Source: Malania oleifera (Eukaryota > Streptophyta > Magnoliopsida > Santalales > Ximeniaceae). From it: DNA of 64,000 bases. The notes under the pieces are model-generated. The model was not told where the DNA came from and did not search any database. It worked only from the letters and a program-made list of their open reading frames with translations. The stretch is from the NCBI RefSeq assembly GCF_029873635.1, contig NC_080420.1, positions 54,303,457-54,367,456 on the forward strand, written 5' to 3'. Every line of letters begins with the position of its first letter. Within the stretch, counting starts at the first letter, position 1. Of the stretch, positions 1 to 11,239 are shown in pieces. The position numbers and the translations under genes were made by a program.

Positions 1-1369
1 TTAATCTTTGTGTTCAAAAAATGATATAACTCAATGAATATTGCACCAAAGATTTTCACCACATAAATAAATATCTCTTCAAAGATTTCCCAAGATGAAA
101 CACACTAAATATTTGAAAATGATTTGAAATGATTTTTGCAACCAAAATCAAATACAAACTTCTCAAGATATTGCAATGACTATGCAATACTTAGAAGTTC
201 ACACGAAGTCTTCTTAGGAAAGACTTACTAATAAAGTCCCCTAAGAATACTTGAGGTTTTGCTCTCAAATAAAATAGTATCAAACAATCACAACACCTAG
301 GAGAGCAAACCTATAGAACATTCAACACTCAAATCAAACTTACAAAGGATTTTTGGCAATATGGCAAGGTAAGAATGAGTGTATGGAGCTTTGAAATGAG
401 TAATAGAAACTTTGGATTTGAGAGAAAATTGACTAATTAGGTTTTCTAATCTCATTACTAATCATTCCAAATGAAGGGGTATATATAGACTTTCCCTTGA
501 TTATGGCCATTAAGGACAGAAATGGAATTATTATAAAAGTTTAAATATTAATTAATTAAATTGACCCTATTTAAAAATGTTAACTGCAGTAAAAAATTTG
601 GGGTAACCCCAGAGCACCGGTCGACCGAGGCAAGTTCGGTTGACTGAGCTGCTTGAAGTTCGGTCGACTAGGAATAATTTAAACAGCAAGTTAGGTCGAT
701 CGGACATGTAAGTCCAAGGGCAATTTTTCTCTTTTTGCGCAGTTCGGTTGATCGAAAATCAAATGAACTAACAAGTTTGGTTGACTAGATAGTTGAGTTC
801 CACACGTGGGAACTCGGCCAACCAGGGCGTTGATATGCATTTTGTGCTCGGTCAACCAAATGGTCCATTATGTTGACTCCAAGGGAGTTCGGTTGACCTG
901 GTATAAATGAACTAGGTGAGTTCAGTCGATTGGGCTGTGGTCAATCTATTGACCCAATCCTGTTTCGGTCGATCAGGAGGAATTGTACTAAGGAGTACGG
1001 TCGACCGAATGTGCCTATTTAGAGCATTTTGAACCTGATTAAGCAAACAATCACCCTATTCAAATTACCAACATAAATATGTGCATGAGTGAGTATCCTA
1101 GGGTCATTTCTAGTTCCTTTTTAGTTTTGAGCTTACCTATTAAATCATGCAGGTGATGCGTGTGATTATTACAAGACAAACCCTATTTTCTATTACAGAC
1201 CCTTTAAATAATAATAAAATACAACATGTGTAGGAGCTTCAGCTTCAATCCCTCTTTGTGCTATTATTATGATATGCCAATTAGAGTACCTGCACATAAC
1301 CTCAAACACCTATAAAATACAATAGGTATTTGTCATTATCTAAACCGGGCGTGACCTATAAAGTCAACA
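1..1369 (-). mobile_element. D1: partial SIRE-like (Ty1/copia) LTR, truncated by window edge
   Basis: On the minus strand this reads as the first 1.37 kb of a D-family LTR, starting at 1369 with TGTTGACTTTATAGGTCAC and running off the left window edge. It matches D5 (43425 downward) along its length, including the GTCGAC-type palindromes, the TATA box near 479-488 and the downstream AT-rich leader. It interrupts the 5' LTR of element C. The sequence right of 1369 (ACCCAAAGATAAATTAAC) continues in C's 3' LTR near 30523, which fixes the junction. The likely right target duplication is ACCCA (1370-1374); the left copy is outside the window. Since D2 to D5 look like solo LTRs, this is probably one too, but that cannot be seen here. 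Confidence 0.8.
479..1011 (-). promoter_or_regulatory. D1 U3 promoter: palindrome array (617-1011) plus TATA box (479-488)
   Basis: About ten copies of a GGTCGACCGA-like palindrome, some decayed to GGTTGACTGA or GGTCAACCA, lie between 617 and 1011. A TATATATAG box follows about 130 bp downstream in the minus direction. Seen: motif and spacing. Inferred: this is the LTR promoter and its enhancer. Confidence 0.6.
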
Positions 1370-1780
1370 ACCCAAAGATAAATTAACTAAGAGTTGATTT
1401 AAATTTTGAATTTTGGGAAGAGTGTGGATGTTGTGTTAAATATCAACTACAGAAGCAAATTACATTCTCTATAGGGCTTACAATTTCATTCACCACAGGG
1501 CTGCAAACAAACTAAACATCTTGATTGAATATTATGTAGCTAATTGATTGGTTACTTGCATTGTGGTTAATTAGTTTGAGTGGTTGATTGAATTTTTATT
1601 TGTTTTGTGGTTGTGGATTAGATAAAGAGAATTAAGCTTTTATTGTGTGATTGCTAAATCAACCAGAAATCAAGAATTCGTTGAAAGAATTAAATTAAGT
1701 TAAAGAATTCATAAAAAGTTTTAAAAGAAAGTTTAAAACCCAATTCACCCCTCCCTCTTGGGACTACACCTTAGTTTTCA
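1370..1780 (+). mobile_element. Element C 5' LTR, 3' portion
   Basis: These 411 bp match the last part of C's 3' LTR (about 30521-30930), including the block ending in CTCTTGGGACTACACCTTAG. The LTR ends in CA at 1780, two bases before a tRNA primer site. The 5' part of the LTR lies beyond D1, outside the window. Confidence 0.8.
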
Positions 1781-1782
1781 AT

Positions 1783-1800
1783 TGGTATCAGAGTTAGGTT
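1783..1800 (+). other. Primer binding site of element C (initiator tRNA-Met type)
   Basis: TGGTATCAGAGTTAGGTT starts two bases after the LTR end. It is complementary to the 3' end of plant initiator tRNA-Met (family pattern TGGTATCAGAGC), the usual Ty1/copia minus-strand primer. Confidence 0.85.
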
Positions 1801-1837
1801 ATAGAAAATCTTAATTAGTAGTTATAAAAAGATCTTA

Positions 1838-3759
1838 ATGGCTCACATAGGCGTAGCTTCCTTTGGAGAGGGACAATCCTTAACTAGGCCTCCCATCTTT
1901 TGTGGTTTGAACTATACTTTTTCGAAACAGCGTATGAGAATATATCTTCAAACTATGAATTGGAAAGCTTGGGAGGTTGTCATGGATGGTGACCTAATTC
2001 CCCTTAAACGAGTAGATAGAAAACAAGTTCCTAAGGAGAAAAATGATATCACAGAATTAGATATTAAGATGCTACAAGTTAATTCTAGTGCCATGAATGC
2101 TTTATATTGTGCTTTAGATGCTAATGAATTTAATAGAGTAATGACTTGCAAATCTACTAAGGAAATATGAGACAAGCTAGAAGTCACTTACAAAGGCACG
2201 ATAGATGTTAGGGATAATATGATTGATATGCTTGCAAGCGAATATGAAGCTTTTAAGATGAATCCAGATGAATCTATAACTAGCATGTATACTAGGTTCA
2301 CTCACATAATAAATTCCCTAAATGCCTTAGGAAAAACCTACACTAACTATGAGATGATAAGAAAAATTCTTAGAGGACTGCCACCTATATGGGAACCAAA
2401 AGCCACTGCCATAACGGAAGGAAGAAATTTGAAAAACACCTCCTTAGATGAGCTAATAGGTTCTCTACGCACATACGAAATGGCAATGAATGAAAGGAGT
2501 GGAAAAACCAAAGGCCAAGAAACTATAGCCTTCAAAGCCTCAAAAGAAAACTCTAGTAGTGAAGAAGAGATGGATGAAGATGAACTAGCCTTCATATCTA
2601 AGAAACTTGCAAAGATATTAAGAAGGAAAAATAAATTCAATAGAAAATCCATGTTTGAATCATATGAAGAGGGGGAAGAAAAAATTATCAAAAAGAAATC
2701 TAAAAATAAAACTCCTCCATGTTATAATTGCAACAAAGTTGGACATATAAAACCGAAATGTCCATTACTAAAGAAAGAGTCTAAGAAGAAAAACAAAAGG
2801 TCATAAAAGCCACTACTTGGGATAGTACACATAGTTTGTAATGTGAATCAAGTGACCAAGAGGTTGCTTACACTTGCTTTATGGCATGGGACGATAAGGA
2901 AAGCTCCTCATACAAATCCTTAAATAATTCTTGTAGTGATTCATCAAATGAATCCAATGATGAGTGTATGCCATCTTATGATGAATTACAAAATGATTTA
3001 TTCAAAGTACATAAGATGCTAATCAAAGTAACAAAACAAAACACATCATTGAAAAACAAGATCGATGAGATGATGAAAGAGCTAGAATCAAGTAAGATTG
3101 CTGAAAATGATAAAGATTCAAAACTCAAGAAAATAGAAAATAAGTATGATTCTGCAATAAAAGAATTAGAAGATCAAAATATTGCTGAAAAAGAAAATGA
3201 CTTGAAAATCAAGAAATTAGAAAGCAAGAATGAAAAGATGATAGAAGACCTTCGATCTCTATCCTCTATGGAATATGAGAAAGACATATATACTTCTGAA
3301 TTAGCGGATAAAATCACAAAATTATCTCAAGAATTAGAGAAATCACTAAAGATGGTTGATGACTAGAAAGATATTGAGATAAATGATCTCAAAAATCAAA
3401 TTGAAGATAAAGAAAAGATCGTTTACAACTTCACAAAAGGAAAGGAAAACTTTGACAAAATGATAGGCTCACAAAAGATGTCCTTAAACAAAAAAGGCAT
3501 TGGATTTAATGGGGTTGAAAACAAAAAGAAAAAGAATCTTTACATAGGATATTTTTCAAAAGCATCCAAAGATTATGCTAGTTCATCTTCTAATGCCTAC
3601 ACTAACACCATATGCTACCTATGCAAGAAAAATGGTCATATAAAGTTTGAATGTCCATTAAAGAGAAAGGATGTAAGAATTAAACAAGTATGGAGAATAA
3701 AAGAAAAATCAAGTCTTATGAAACCTTATGGACCCAAGAAAGTATGGGTACCTAGATAA
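1838..3759 (+). pseudogene. Element C gag (copia-type Gag with two zinc knuckles), broken
   Basis: Gag would form the virus-like particle that packages element RNA. Reading starts at ATG 1838 (MAHIGVASFGEGQ...), with a copia Gag N-terminal domain recognisable by FCGLNYTFSKQRM and ALDANEFNRVM. A stop at 2168-2170 interrupts one frame that resumes through 2219-2806. A first zinc knuckle, CYNCNKVGHIKPKCP, lies near 2720-2764. A Lys/Glu-rich coiled-coil stretch follows (2881-3366, stop at about 3364), then a second knuckle, CYLCKKNGHIKFECP, near 3613-3657, and the end KKVWVPR at 3759. The layout matches the gag of bodies A and B, where protease and pol follow the WVP end. No pol follows here. Two in-frame stops and a gap near 2807-2880 make it a pseudogene. 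Confidence 0.85.
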
Positions 3760-4675
3760 AAGGCCTTAAAAATCTCAAAGAGTTTATTAGAACAAATAAA
3801 AACACAAATAACATTGTCGGCCAAAATCATAAGATGATTCATACAAGCTTAAAATAGGGAGTTTTAAAAATTGGAAAGAAAATTCATATAAAAGCAAAAA
3901 TCAAGCATACTACATGAATATTTTGATAAGAAACATTTTAAGAATGAGAGATACTTGAAGACAACTTGAGCAGTATGACAAAGCAAATGAAAATGAAATA
4001 CATGTTGTGCTAATTTGCTATATATACTATATGTATGATCATGACTTGACTCATATTAATAATGTATGACTCATTATATTGCAAACTTGAGCATGATTAT
4101 GAAGCTAAATCTTGATATAAGAAGTATGGAGTTTGAGCATGAGATTATTGAGCATGAGCATGAATCTTGATATAAAATTAATTTTTGACTATGCATGCTA
4201 ATAATGAACTAAGTGGATAAATTTGGCTCGTGCTGCTCTTTATATTGGTATCCATGAGCTATGAATGATATTTTTGCTATCCATGAACTATGCATGATGT
4301 GATATTAGCTTTGGTATCTATAAAGTAATTTTGGTATCACATTTTAAAAATTTTAATTGGTATCACAATTTAAAAGACTTAATTGGTATCACAAATTGAT
4401 ATTTAAGAATGATAAGCATAATTGAACTCATAAGCATGTTATGATATTGATGATGTTAACATGATACTGGTATTTGATGATTGTGTTCATGAGAACATAC
4501 AAGATATGAATCAATATATGAAGCATGGATAATAAACTTAAAAACATAATTGGTATCAAATCTGAATGTATTAAATTCCAGGGGAGTATTATGACTAATT
4601 GCTTGTATTATGTTTCTTCCCTAATTATTAAATTGGAATCATGGAATAAATAATTGGTATCATGAATTCATATGC
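3760..4675 (+). other. Element C internal non-coding region with repeated primer-site-like motif
   Basis: No coding frame is visible. From about 4245 the sequence repeats TTGGTATC(A/C/T): exact TGGTATCA at 4332, 4358, 4384, 4551 and 4655, with variants at 4246 and 4312. Short GAGCATGA-type repeats lie at 4090-4170. In A and B this position, right after gag, is occupied by pol. Confidence 0.6.
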
Positions 4676-4680
4676 ATGAT
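4676..4680. repeat. Left target-site duplication (ATGAT) of the A/B tandem array
   Basis: ATGAT here is repeated exactly at 28532-28536, just outside LTR3. The two copies flank the whole array of three LTRs and two bodies. Five bases is the usual duplication length for Ty1/copia integrase. Confidence 0.85.
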
Positions 4681-5477
4681 TGTTGAATTAGGTGTAATCC
4701 TAAGAGAGGGGGGGGGTGAATTGAGTATTTTCAAATTCTTTGACTCTATTTACCTCTTAATCCCTACTTGTATATTTAGCAAACCCAAGCTCAGGGATTT
4801 ATAACAAAACACATCAATTTACCAAAGTGTTATTATTATCCAATTAATCGTGTGCAATGTTATTCAACCTACACATGCAATATGAACAATTTAAATGTAG
4901 TGCTGAAAGTAAACAGTAAAAGGAAGAGAGAAGACAAACGCGGTTTTTACGAGGTTCAGCCAACTCGGCCTACGTCCTCACCTTGAGCAACCACTCAAGG
5001 ATTTCACTAAAATCCCTATTCCTTAAATTCTAACGGAGCTTTCCTTACAATCCGCTACTTAAAATAGGTACAACTCCCTCCTACTCCTTCGCTTACAAGA
5101 GATACAACTCTCTCCTCAAACCCCGGTTCACACACCGAACCGTGTATACAATAGAATCTGTAAAAACACTCAAAAATGTTTCCAAACATAAGCTTGTGAG
5201 TAAAATTCAAATTCCTAATACATTTAACATATGATATAACTTGAAGCTCAGAATTATGAAACGATACAATCGTTTATGTATGATATGCTTCAACACACAA
5301 TTCTTTTTTTATCAAATCTCCCAAAATGTTTGTATGAATCAATAATTTGGAGAAACTTAGGTTAAATCTTTGAATACAAAAATAGCTTTGAAGATTGCAA
5401 AGATTTGACACTCACTTTGTTAAAAACAATATTTCTCTCAAGAGTTCGATCTTAATGTGATCTTGGTAGTATTTGCC

Positions 5478-5522
<45 letters not shown>
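5478..5522. repeat. (TA)n microsatellite in LTR1
   Basis: A run of about 22 TA dinucleotides. LTR2 (near 15061) and LTR3 (near 27183) have much shorter runs at the same place, so the expansion is particular to LTR1. Confidence 0.9.
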
Positions 5523-5524
<2 letters not shown>

Positions 5525-6040
5525 ATGTGATGAGAATACCAAGTATCAAATAATTAATATATGATTTTCAAAAAATATCCTTCAATATGTATAGATCAAG
5601 TTATGCACTTCTTAGGATATCTAATCAACTAGTTTAGAAGTAACCAAAATATCCCATATTTAACTTTGAAAACACTTGAATGATTACTCTTTGAATAATG
5701 GCCAAATAAAACTTTCTCAAGTATTCAACTAGTCAAAAAACAATCTTTTTATGAATATGAAAGACTCAATATCAAACTTCTCTAAAAGTATTCAATAGCA
5801 GATGTTGAGAATCTCTTGGAAAGAACTAAATGAATCAAACAAACCTCAATACCAAGATGAAATAAAGTTATGTGAATAAAACCCTTTTGATTTTCCGAGT
5901 AGATTTGCCCAAGCTTGATAAGAGTAAGTTGAAGTGTAGGAAATCGTATAGCAAAGTGCTCAACGTTCTTAATTCACTTTCAAAAGGTGTTTTCTTTTCT
6001 TCTTGTTTTTCTTGGCATGCGAACTAGGGTTTAGATATTC

Positions 6041-6416
6041 AGTATATATAGTGTCTTACCCTTAGAATTGATCTCAACCATTGGATCAAAAGATATCTCG
6101 AGTGTTTGCTCAATAAAAATTAAATTTTTAATCTTTCCCACAAGTTCAGACGACTGAGGCCAAGGGCCCAAATGACCAAAGTCATTTTTATCTTTTGAAA
6201 AAATAGCCTGGACACAGGATGAGATGACTAAGGCCAAGGGTCAGAAGACCGAAGTATCGAGTTTAGACGAATGAAGTGTCAAGTTCAGTCATTTGAGGTG
6301 CTTCTGCCAGTTTCTGTTTTTCACCCATAAAACTTCAGATGACTGAGCTTATTCTTCAGACGTCTGAGAAAATTCTTCAGTCAACCGAACTTAAAGTTCA
6401 GTCAACCAAAGTTCCC
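6041..6416 (-). promoter_or_regulatory. LTR1 U3 promoter: TTCAGACGACTGA-type palindrome array plus TATA
   Basis: Copies of TTCAGACGACTGAG, TTCAGACGTCTGAG and TTCAGTCAACCGAA lie between 6143 and 6416. About 95 bp downstream (minus strand) is TATATATACT at 6041-6050. LTR2 (15595-15950) and LTR3 (27719-28092) have the same arrangement. Promoter function is inferred. Confidence 0.55.
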
Positions 6417-6748
6417 AACTTTTGCATATTTACTTTCCAGTTCAAAAATTTGTTTTGCTTTCTTTCTCGGCTCTTATATAAAACTTATTTTCCATTATTT
6501 TAAAAGTATTTCAAGGTCCATGAAAGTCTCTTAATGATATGCTTGAACTTTGCCGCTTGCATCTTGATTCTCGTACTCTTTGAGTTCCATGGATCTTGCC
6601 AAGATATGTGTGATTTACTTTAAGGACTCCATGACTCATTATCCTTCCATGCATGCTTAATATGGTTCCTATTCACAAACTCAATGCACAGATCAAATGT
6701 CAAGTGATATGTCATTATCAAAACCGGATTGGACTCGTACAGTCAACA

Positions 6749-7319
6749 ATCTCCCCCTTTTTGATGATGACAAATGCGCTAGCAAAAATATATATAATGG
6801 GTTACACCAAATAAGGCTCCCCCTCAATTAATGCATCAAATATTCAATGAATGACAATATGCTCATGACGTTTCAACAATTTTGGTTATTATACTTCTCC
6901 CCCTTTTGCATAATTAGTTTTGCCAACAATTTTTGCTCCTAATATTTCTCCCCAACACAAAGTTTTAATTTTTGCCCCTTTTTCTCGATTTCTCTTATTT
7001 ATGCTTTTTCTCCCGAGTTCTATTATTTTTGCTCCCAATTTTCTCCCCCTTTTGACATCAACAAAAAGGTGTAAAATAATAAAACATAAGTAGACGTACC
7101 CTTATGTTCTTCTTTCCTTAGAAATCTTAAGGTTTTAAACGTGTTCAACCATTAGGTAAAAACAATTCCTTCTCATGCTTTTTGACATCAACTATCCCTC
7201 TTACTAATGCATAAATTTCAAAGATTACATGAGGATACCAAATGTTAATTAAATGTTATGTCAAATTTTTGATACTAATTGTGGATTAATGCAATACTGA
7301 AAATTTGATTAATATGATA
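6749..7319 (-). other. Body A 3' internal region with polypurine tract
   Basis: On the minus strand AAAAAGGGGGAGAT abuts the 3' LTR (6749-6762) and is the likely plus-strand primer site. Two more AAAAGGGGGAGAA-like tracts lie near 6897-6907 and 7043-7053. No coding frame is seen. Confidence 0.7.
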
Positions 7320-9547
7320 TGTTGACCTTATAGGTCACACCCGTTTTTGATTGTGACAAATACTCATTATGACTAATGAGTGTTTGAGACGTTGTGTAGG
7401 AACTTAAATTGACAGATCATAATGCACATGGAGAAAGAGAAGCTTGAAGATCAAATTTCTATTGAAGACCAAATTACTTTGTGTTGTAATATATATAATT
7501 CAGTCATGTAATCGATCTGTAATAGTAATTAGGATTTTTACTTGTAATAATCACACACATCACATGCATGATCTGATTTGTAAGCTCAAACCAAACATCT
7601 CCTGAAAATCATAATGATCATAGAATGACCTTAGGGAACACCCTTCAGTCGATCGACATCGGATTTTTTTGGTGTCTTGAAAAAGGCTTTGAAATGACCC
7701 TAGGACACTCACTCATGCATACATATGATTAATCATTTGATGTGGGTGATTGCATGCTTAAAAAATGACAGAAATGTACATGTTATGTACTTTCGATCGA
7801 CCGACCTATATAGGTCATTTTCTCCTAGTCAATCGAAACTGGTCCAGGTCAACAAGTTGACCGCTATCCGGTTGACCGAGCTGCTGCAGCTCATTTGACC
7901 CCGGTCGATCGAACCACCTAGGAGTCAACATTTTGACCTCCTGGTCAATTGAGAGATTTTTATACTACACCAACCTGGTTGACCGAATCCCCACGTGTGG
8001 GATCCAAGGGTCTGGTCGACCGACCAGTCTAGTTCATTCTAGTCCTAGTCGATCGAACCTCGGAGAATCGAAAAATCGTCTTTTTTCGGTCGACTGAGAC
8101 TTTAGTTCATTTTTACCCTGGTCGACCGAATCTCGATAATTTGGAAAAATCGCCTCGGACATACTGATCTAGTCGACCGATTCTGAAGTTCATTTTTGGC
8201 CTAGTCGACCGAACCATATGAACTTGGGTCGACTGAAAATGTTTCTCGTCAACTGGTGCTCTCGGGTTATTTTGAAAAGTTGCCATATTTAACTATATTA
8301 ATTACTATAAATGGTATTATTCTTTTCTAATAAAGCCGATCGTGTCCACAGTGAGCATCATTTATGGTATCCCTATATATACATGTTATTTAGAGAAATT
8401 ACAAGCAGATTGAAAATATACGATTAAGAAAATTTCTTTAGAGCTTTTTATCTTGCAACTTCGAATATCCATCCACTCATACTTACCTACAACTATTGTC
8501 TAAACATGCTATAAGTCGATTGAGTGTTTTTCTTGGAAATGTTTGCTCTTCTTGGTTTGTTTGATTGACATGATTTTCTTGAGAGCCAAACCAAAAAGGA
8601 TTCTTAGGGAACTTTTCTAATAAGTTCATCCTAGGAAGACTTTATTTGATCTTTTGAGAATTGCACTTTCATTGCAACATCTTAAGAAAATTGTATTTGT
8701 TTTTGGTTGCAAAATATTTTCAAAATACTTTCAAATATCTATTGTGCTTTGTTTTGATAAATCTTTGAATATATATTTGTTTGTGTGATAAAAATCTTTG
8801 TGACAAACATTCATTGAGTTATATCTTTTATTGGATACAAAGATTAAAACCATTTTGCAAACCAAACTTATACAGAACTTCATATACTTATATTGAGAGA
8901 ACTTGTTGTTTGAAATATATGAAGTGTGATTGAAATCTTTGTGTGAACACGATTGCTTGAATATATTGAGATACAAAGATTGTTTGTTGATACTCTCACG
9001 CACTCATTACACTGATAGTAAACATACTTGAGAGTTAAAATATAAGATCACATTGAGCTTACATATTGAATGATATTGTGGTGTATTTGATTGAGCTTAT
9101 TTGGGTACATATACGCTTTACATGAAAGCATTCTGATTGTACCATTTGATTGTAATTTTGAGCGTTCCAGGCGTGCCTTGAAGGGGCGGTAATCCAGCCC
9201 GGTAAGGATTGTGTAGGTTGAGGTCAGCCCTGTGATAGATGACCTAGTTGTAAAGGATGAGGGCAGCCTTGTGCTAATTTGACCTGTTTTGTATAGGTGT
9301 CGCTCCACCCGTTTAAGTGAGCAAGTTATAGTGGTAATCCTTGTACTTGTTAGCCAAGGCAGGGACGTAGGCAATTGGCCAAACCTCGATAACATTTCTG
9401 TGTGTCACCCTTACTCTACTGCATTTTGGTGCATGTACGTTTGATTAAATTATTTTATCTACTTTCTGGTATTAGGTGATTGACCTAGAGCTTAAAATTT
9501 AAAAATACCAATTCACCCCCCCTCTTGGGATCACGGTAAATCTAACA
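7320..9547 (+). mobile_element. D2: solo LTR of SIRE-like copia family, TSD TGATA
   Basis: A 2228-bp unit running TGTTGACCTTATAGGTCAC... to ...CACGGTAAATCTAACA is flanked by exact TGATA copies at 7315-7319 and 9548-9552. Body B has the uninterrupted site (AATATAATACCAAG near 16951), confirming an insertion into body A between RNaseH and the polypurine tract. It contains a palindrome array (7643-8262), TATA (8374-8381), and a C-rich block near its 3' end like that of other LTRs here. There are no gag, pol or tRNA primer site, so it is best read as a solo LTR left by LTR-LTR recombination. Short open frames within it are not convincing genes. Confidence 0.85.
7643..8381 (+). promoter_or_regulatory. 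D2 U3 promoter: GGTCGACCGA array plus TATA
   Basis: About fifteen palindrome copies sit at 30-60 bp intervals between 7643 and 8262, often in the context AGTTCATTTT...CTGGTCGACCGAA. CCCTATATATACA at 8371-8383 is a good TATA box about 110 bp downstream. Confidence 0.6.
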
Positions 9548-9785
9548 TGATACCAAGTGATTACATCGTAAGTGACGTTGCTCCCCTTGAATTATATCAT
9601 CTAATATAAACCTCTCCACTATGCATAAGACCTAATTCACGCCTAATTTGGATAAACCTATCCTCCGCAAGTGGTTTCGTGAATATATCTGCCCATTGTT
9701 CCTCCATGCATACAAACTCTAGTGTCACATCCCCTTTTTTTACATGGTCACGAAGATAGTGATGTCTTATTTCTATGTGCTTAAT
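9548..9785 (-). pseudogene. Body A, C-terminal end of pol after the premature stop
   Basis: Minus-strand translation beyond the stop at 9786-9788 continues copia-like RNaseH tail sequence (HYLRDHVKKGDVTLEF, then EEQWADIFTKPLAED). That is the normal C-terminus of copia polyproteins. The coding potential is therefore cut about 50 codons early. Body B has the same stop. Confidence 0.65.
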
Positions 9786-10358
9786 TCATGAATGTAATAT
9801 GGGATTCTTTGAAATATTTATCGCACTCGTATTGTCACATCTAATAGGGATTGTTTCATAACTTAATCCAAAATCCTTCAGTTGTTGCCTCATGTAAAGT
9901 GTTTGAGCACAATAACTACCTGCCGCTATGTATTCAGTCTCAGCTGTGGAAAGAGCAACTGAGTTTTGCTTCTTGGAAAACCAAAGACTAAGGAATTTCC
10001 TAAGAAATGACAAGTACCACTCGTGCTTCCTATTCACTTTGCTACCCGCAAAATCAGCATCTGAATAGCTGAGAATCCCAAAAGATGTGTACTTAGGATA
10101 CCATAATCCAATTTCCACGGTTCCTATCAGATATCTAAGTATTCATTTAATGGTTAACAAATGTGACTCTTTTGGTGCAGACTGAAATCTTACGCACAAA
10201 CATAGGCTAAACATTTTATCAGGTCTACTGGCAGTCAGGTATAATAAGCTACCAATCATTCCACGATAAAGTTTGACATCTACTGGTATACCTTGTTCAT
10301 CTTTGTCTAATTTCAATGAAGTGCTCATAGGTGTACCTAGTATTTTTCCATCTTCCAT
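9786..10358 (-). pseudogene. Body A RNaseH and RT tail
   Basis: RNaseH would remove the RNA strand during reverse transcription. Two adjacent frames (10143-10358 and 9786-10118) together cover the RT tail (LYRGMIGSLLYLTASRPDKM, where the usual end is PDI or PDL) and RNaseH. Visible RNaseH motifs are SDADFAGSKV, ALSTAETEYIAAG and RCDNTSAINISKNP. A break near 10119-10142 separates the frames, and a stop follows NPILHS. Copia RNaseH is otherwise of normal length. It lies directly downstream of RT, as expected for a copia polyprotein. Confidence 0.85.
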
Positions 10359-10430
10359 ATTAAACTTTTTGAGTAGGTCTCTAATATACTTTAATTGATT
10401 TATGAATATTCCATGTTTTTCTTGCTTGAT

Positions 10431-11168
10431 CTAAAGTCCTAGGAAGAAATTTAGTTCACCTATCATGCTCATCTCAAATTCATTTTGCATGGTATTGGCA
10501 AATTCATCATACAGTTCTTTATTTGAAGTGCCAAATATTATGTCATCTACATATACCTGCACTAGAAGAATATCATCTTTCTTGGACTTCATGAACAGGG
10601 TTGTATCTATCTTTCTTCTTATAAATCCATTTTCTAATAGAAAACCACTTAGCCTTTCATACCAAGCTCTAGGAGCTTGCTTTAAACCATGCAAGGCGTT
10701 TGTCAGTCTATACACGTGATCTGGATTCTTATGATTTTCATAGCCTGGGGGTTGTTCTACATACACTTCTTCATTTATGTAGCCATTAAAAAATGTTCTT
10801 TTGATGTGCATTTGATGTAACTTGAAATCCTTAAAAGCTGCATATGCTAAAAGCATTCGAATGGCTTCCATCATTGCTACAAGTGCAAATGTTTCTTAAA
10901 AATCTATACCTTCTTCTTGATTATATCCCTGAGCTACTAATCAAGCCTTATTTCTCATAACTATTCCATGTTCATCTTTCTTATCCTTATATATCCATTT
11001 GGTTCCAATGATTGATTTATCCTCAGGTCTGGGAACTAGTGTCCATACTTTATTCCTCTCAAACTGATTTAACTCTTCTTGCATGGACAACACACAAAAT
11101 TCATCCTTTATAGCTTCACTCACTTTCTCAGGTTCTTCTTGAGATAGAAATGCAAAACGACTAATCAT
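10431..11168 (-). pseudogene. Body A reverse transcriptase (copia RVT_2), disrupted
   Basis: RT copies element RNA into DNA. The N-terminal part (10941-11168) shows WTLVPRPEDKSIIGTKWIYK. The core (10431-10874) shows LKQAPRAWYERL and the catalytic LVQVYVDDIIFG. The first catalytic aspartate block, normally QMDVKSAFLNG as in body B, reads QMHIKRTFFNG, so the Asp is His and activity is doubtful. A stop lies between the two parts in the ETFALVA region near 10900. The family, order and length are clear; loss of function is inferred from the changed residue and stops. Confidence 0.9.
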
Positions 11169-11239
11169 GTTCCTAAGAGAGGAGCAAGTGACTGCTCCAT
11201 GTAATGGTTCACCTATTATTTGATCAATGGGATGATTCT

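Larger units (their letters stand above)
4681..6748 (-). mobile_element. LTR1 of the tandem array (3' LTR of body A)
   Basis: This 2068-bp LTR reads TGTTGACTGTACGAGTCC... to ...CACCTAATTCAACA on the minus strand. It aligns with LTR2 and LTR3 over its length. Features include the palindrome array at 6143-6416, TATA at 6041-6050, a (TA)n run near 5478-5522 and a G run at about 4706-4717 (C run on the minus strand) close to its 3' end. Confidence 0.88.

Noticed and set aside
7320..9547. D2 as a MITE or other DNA transposon
   Set aside because: It has TG/CA ends, a TATA box, a 5-bp duplication and U5-type motifs shared with known LTRs, but no long terminal inverted repeats.
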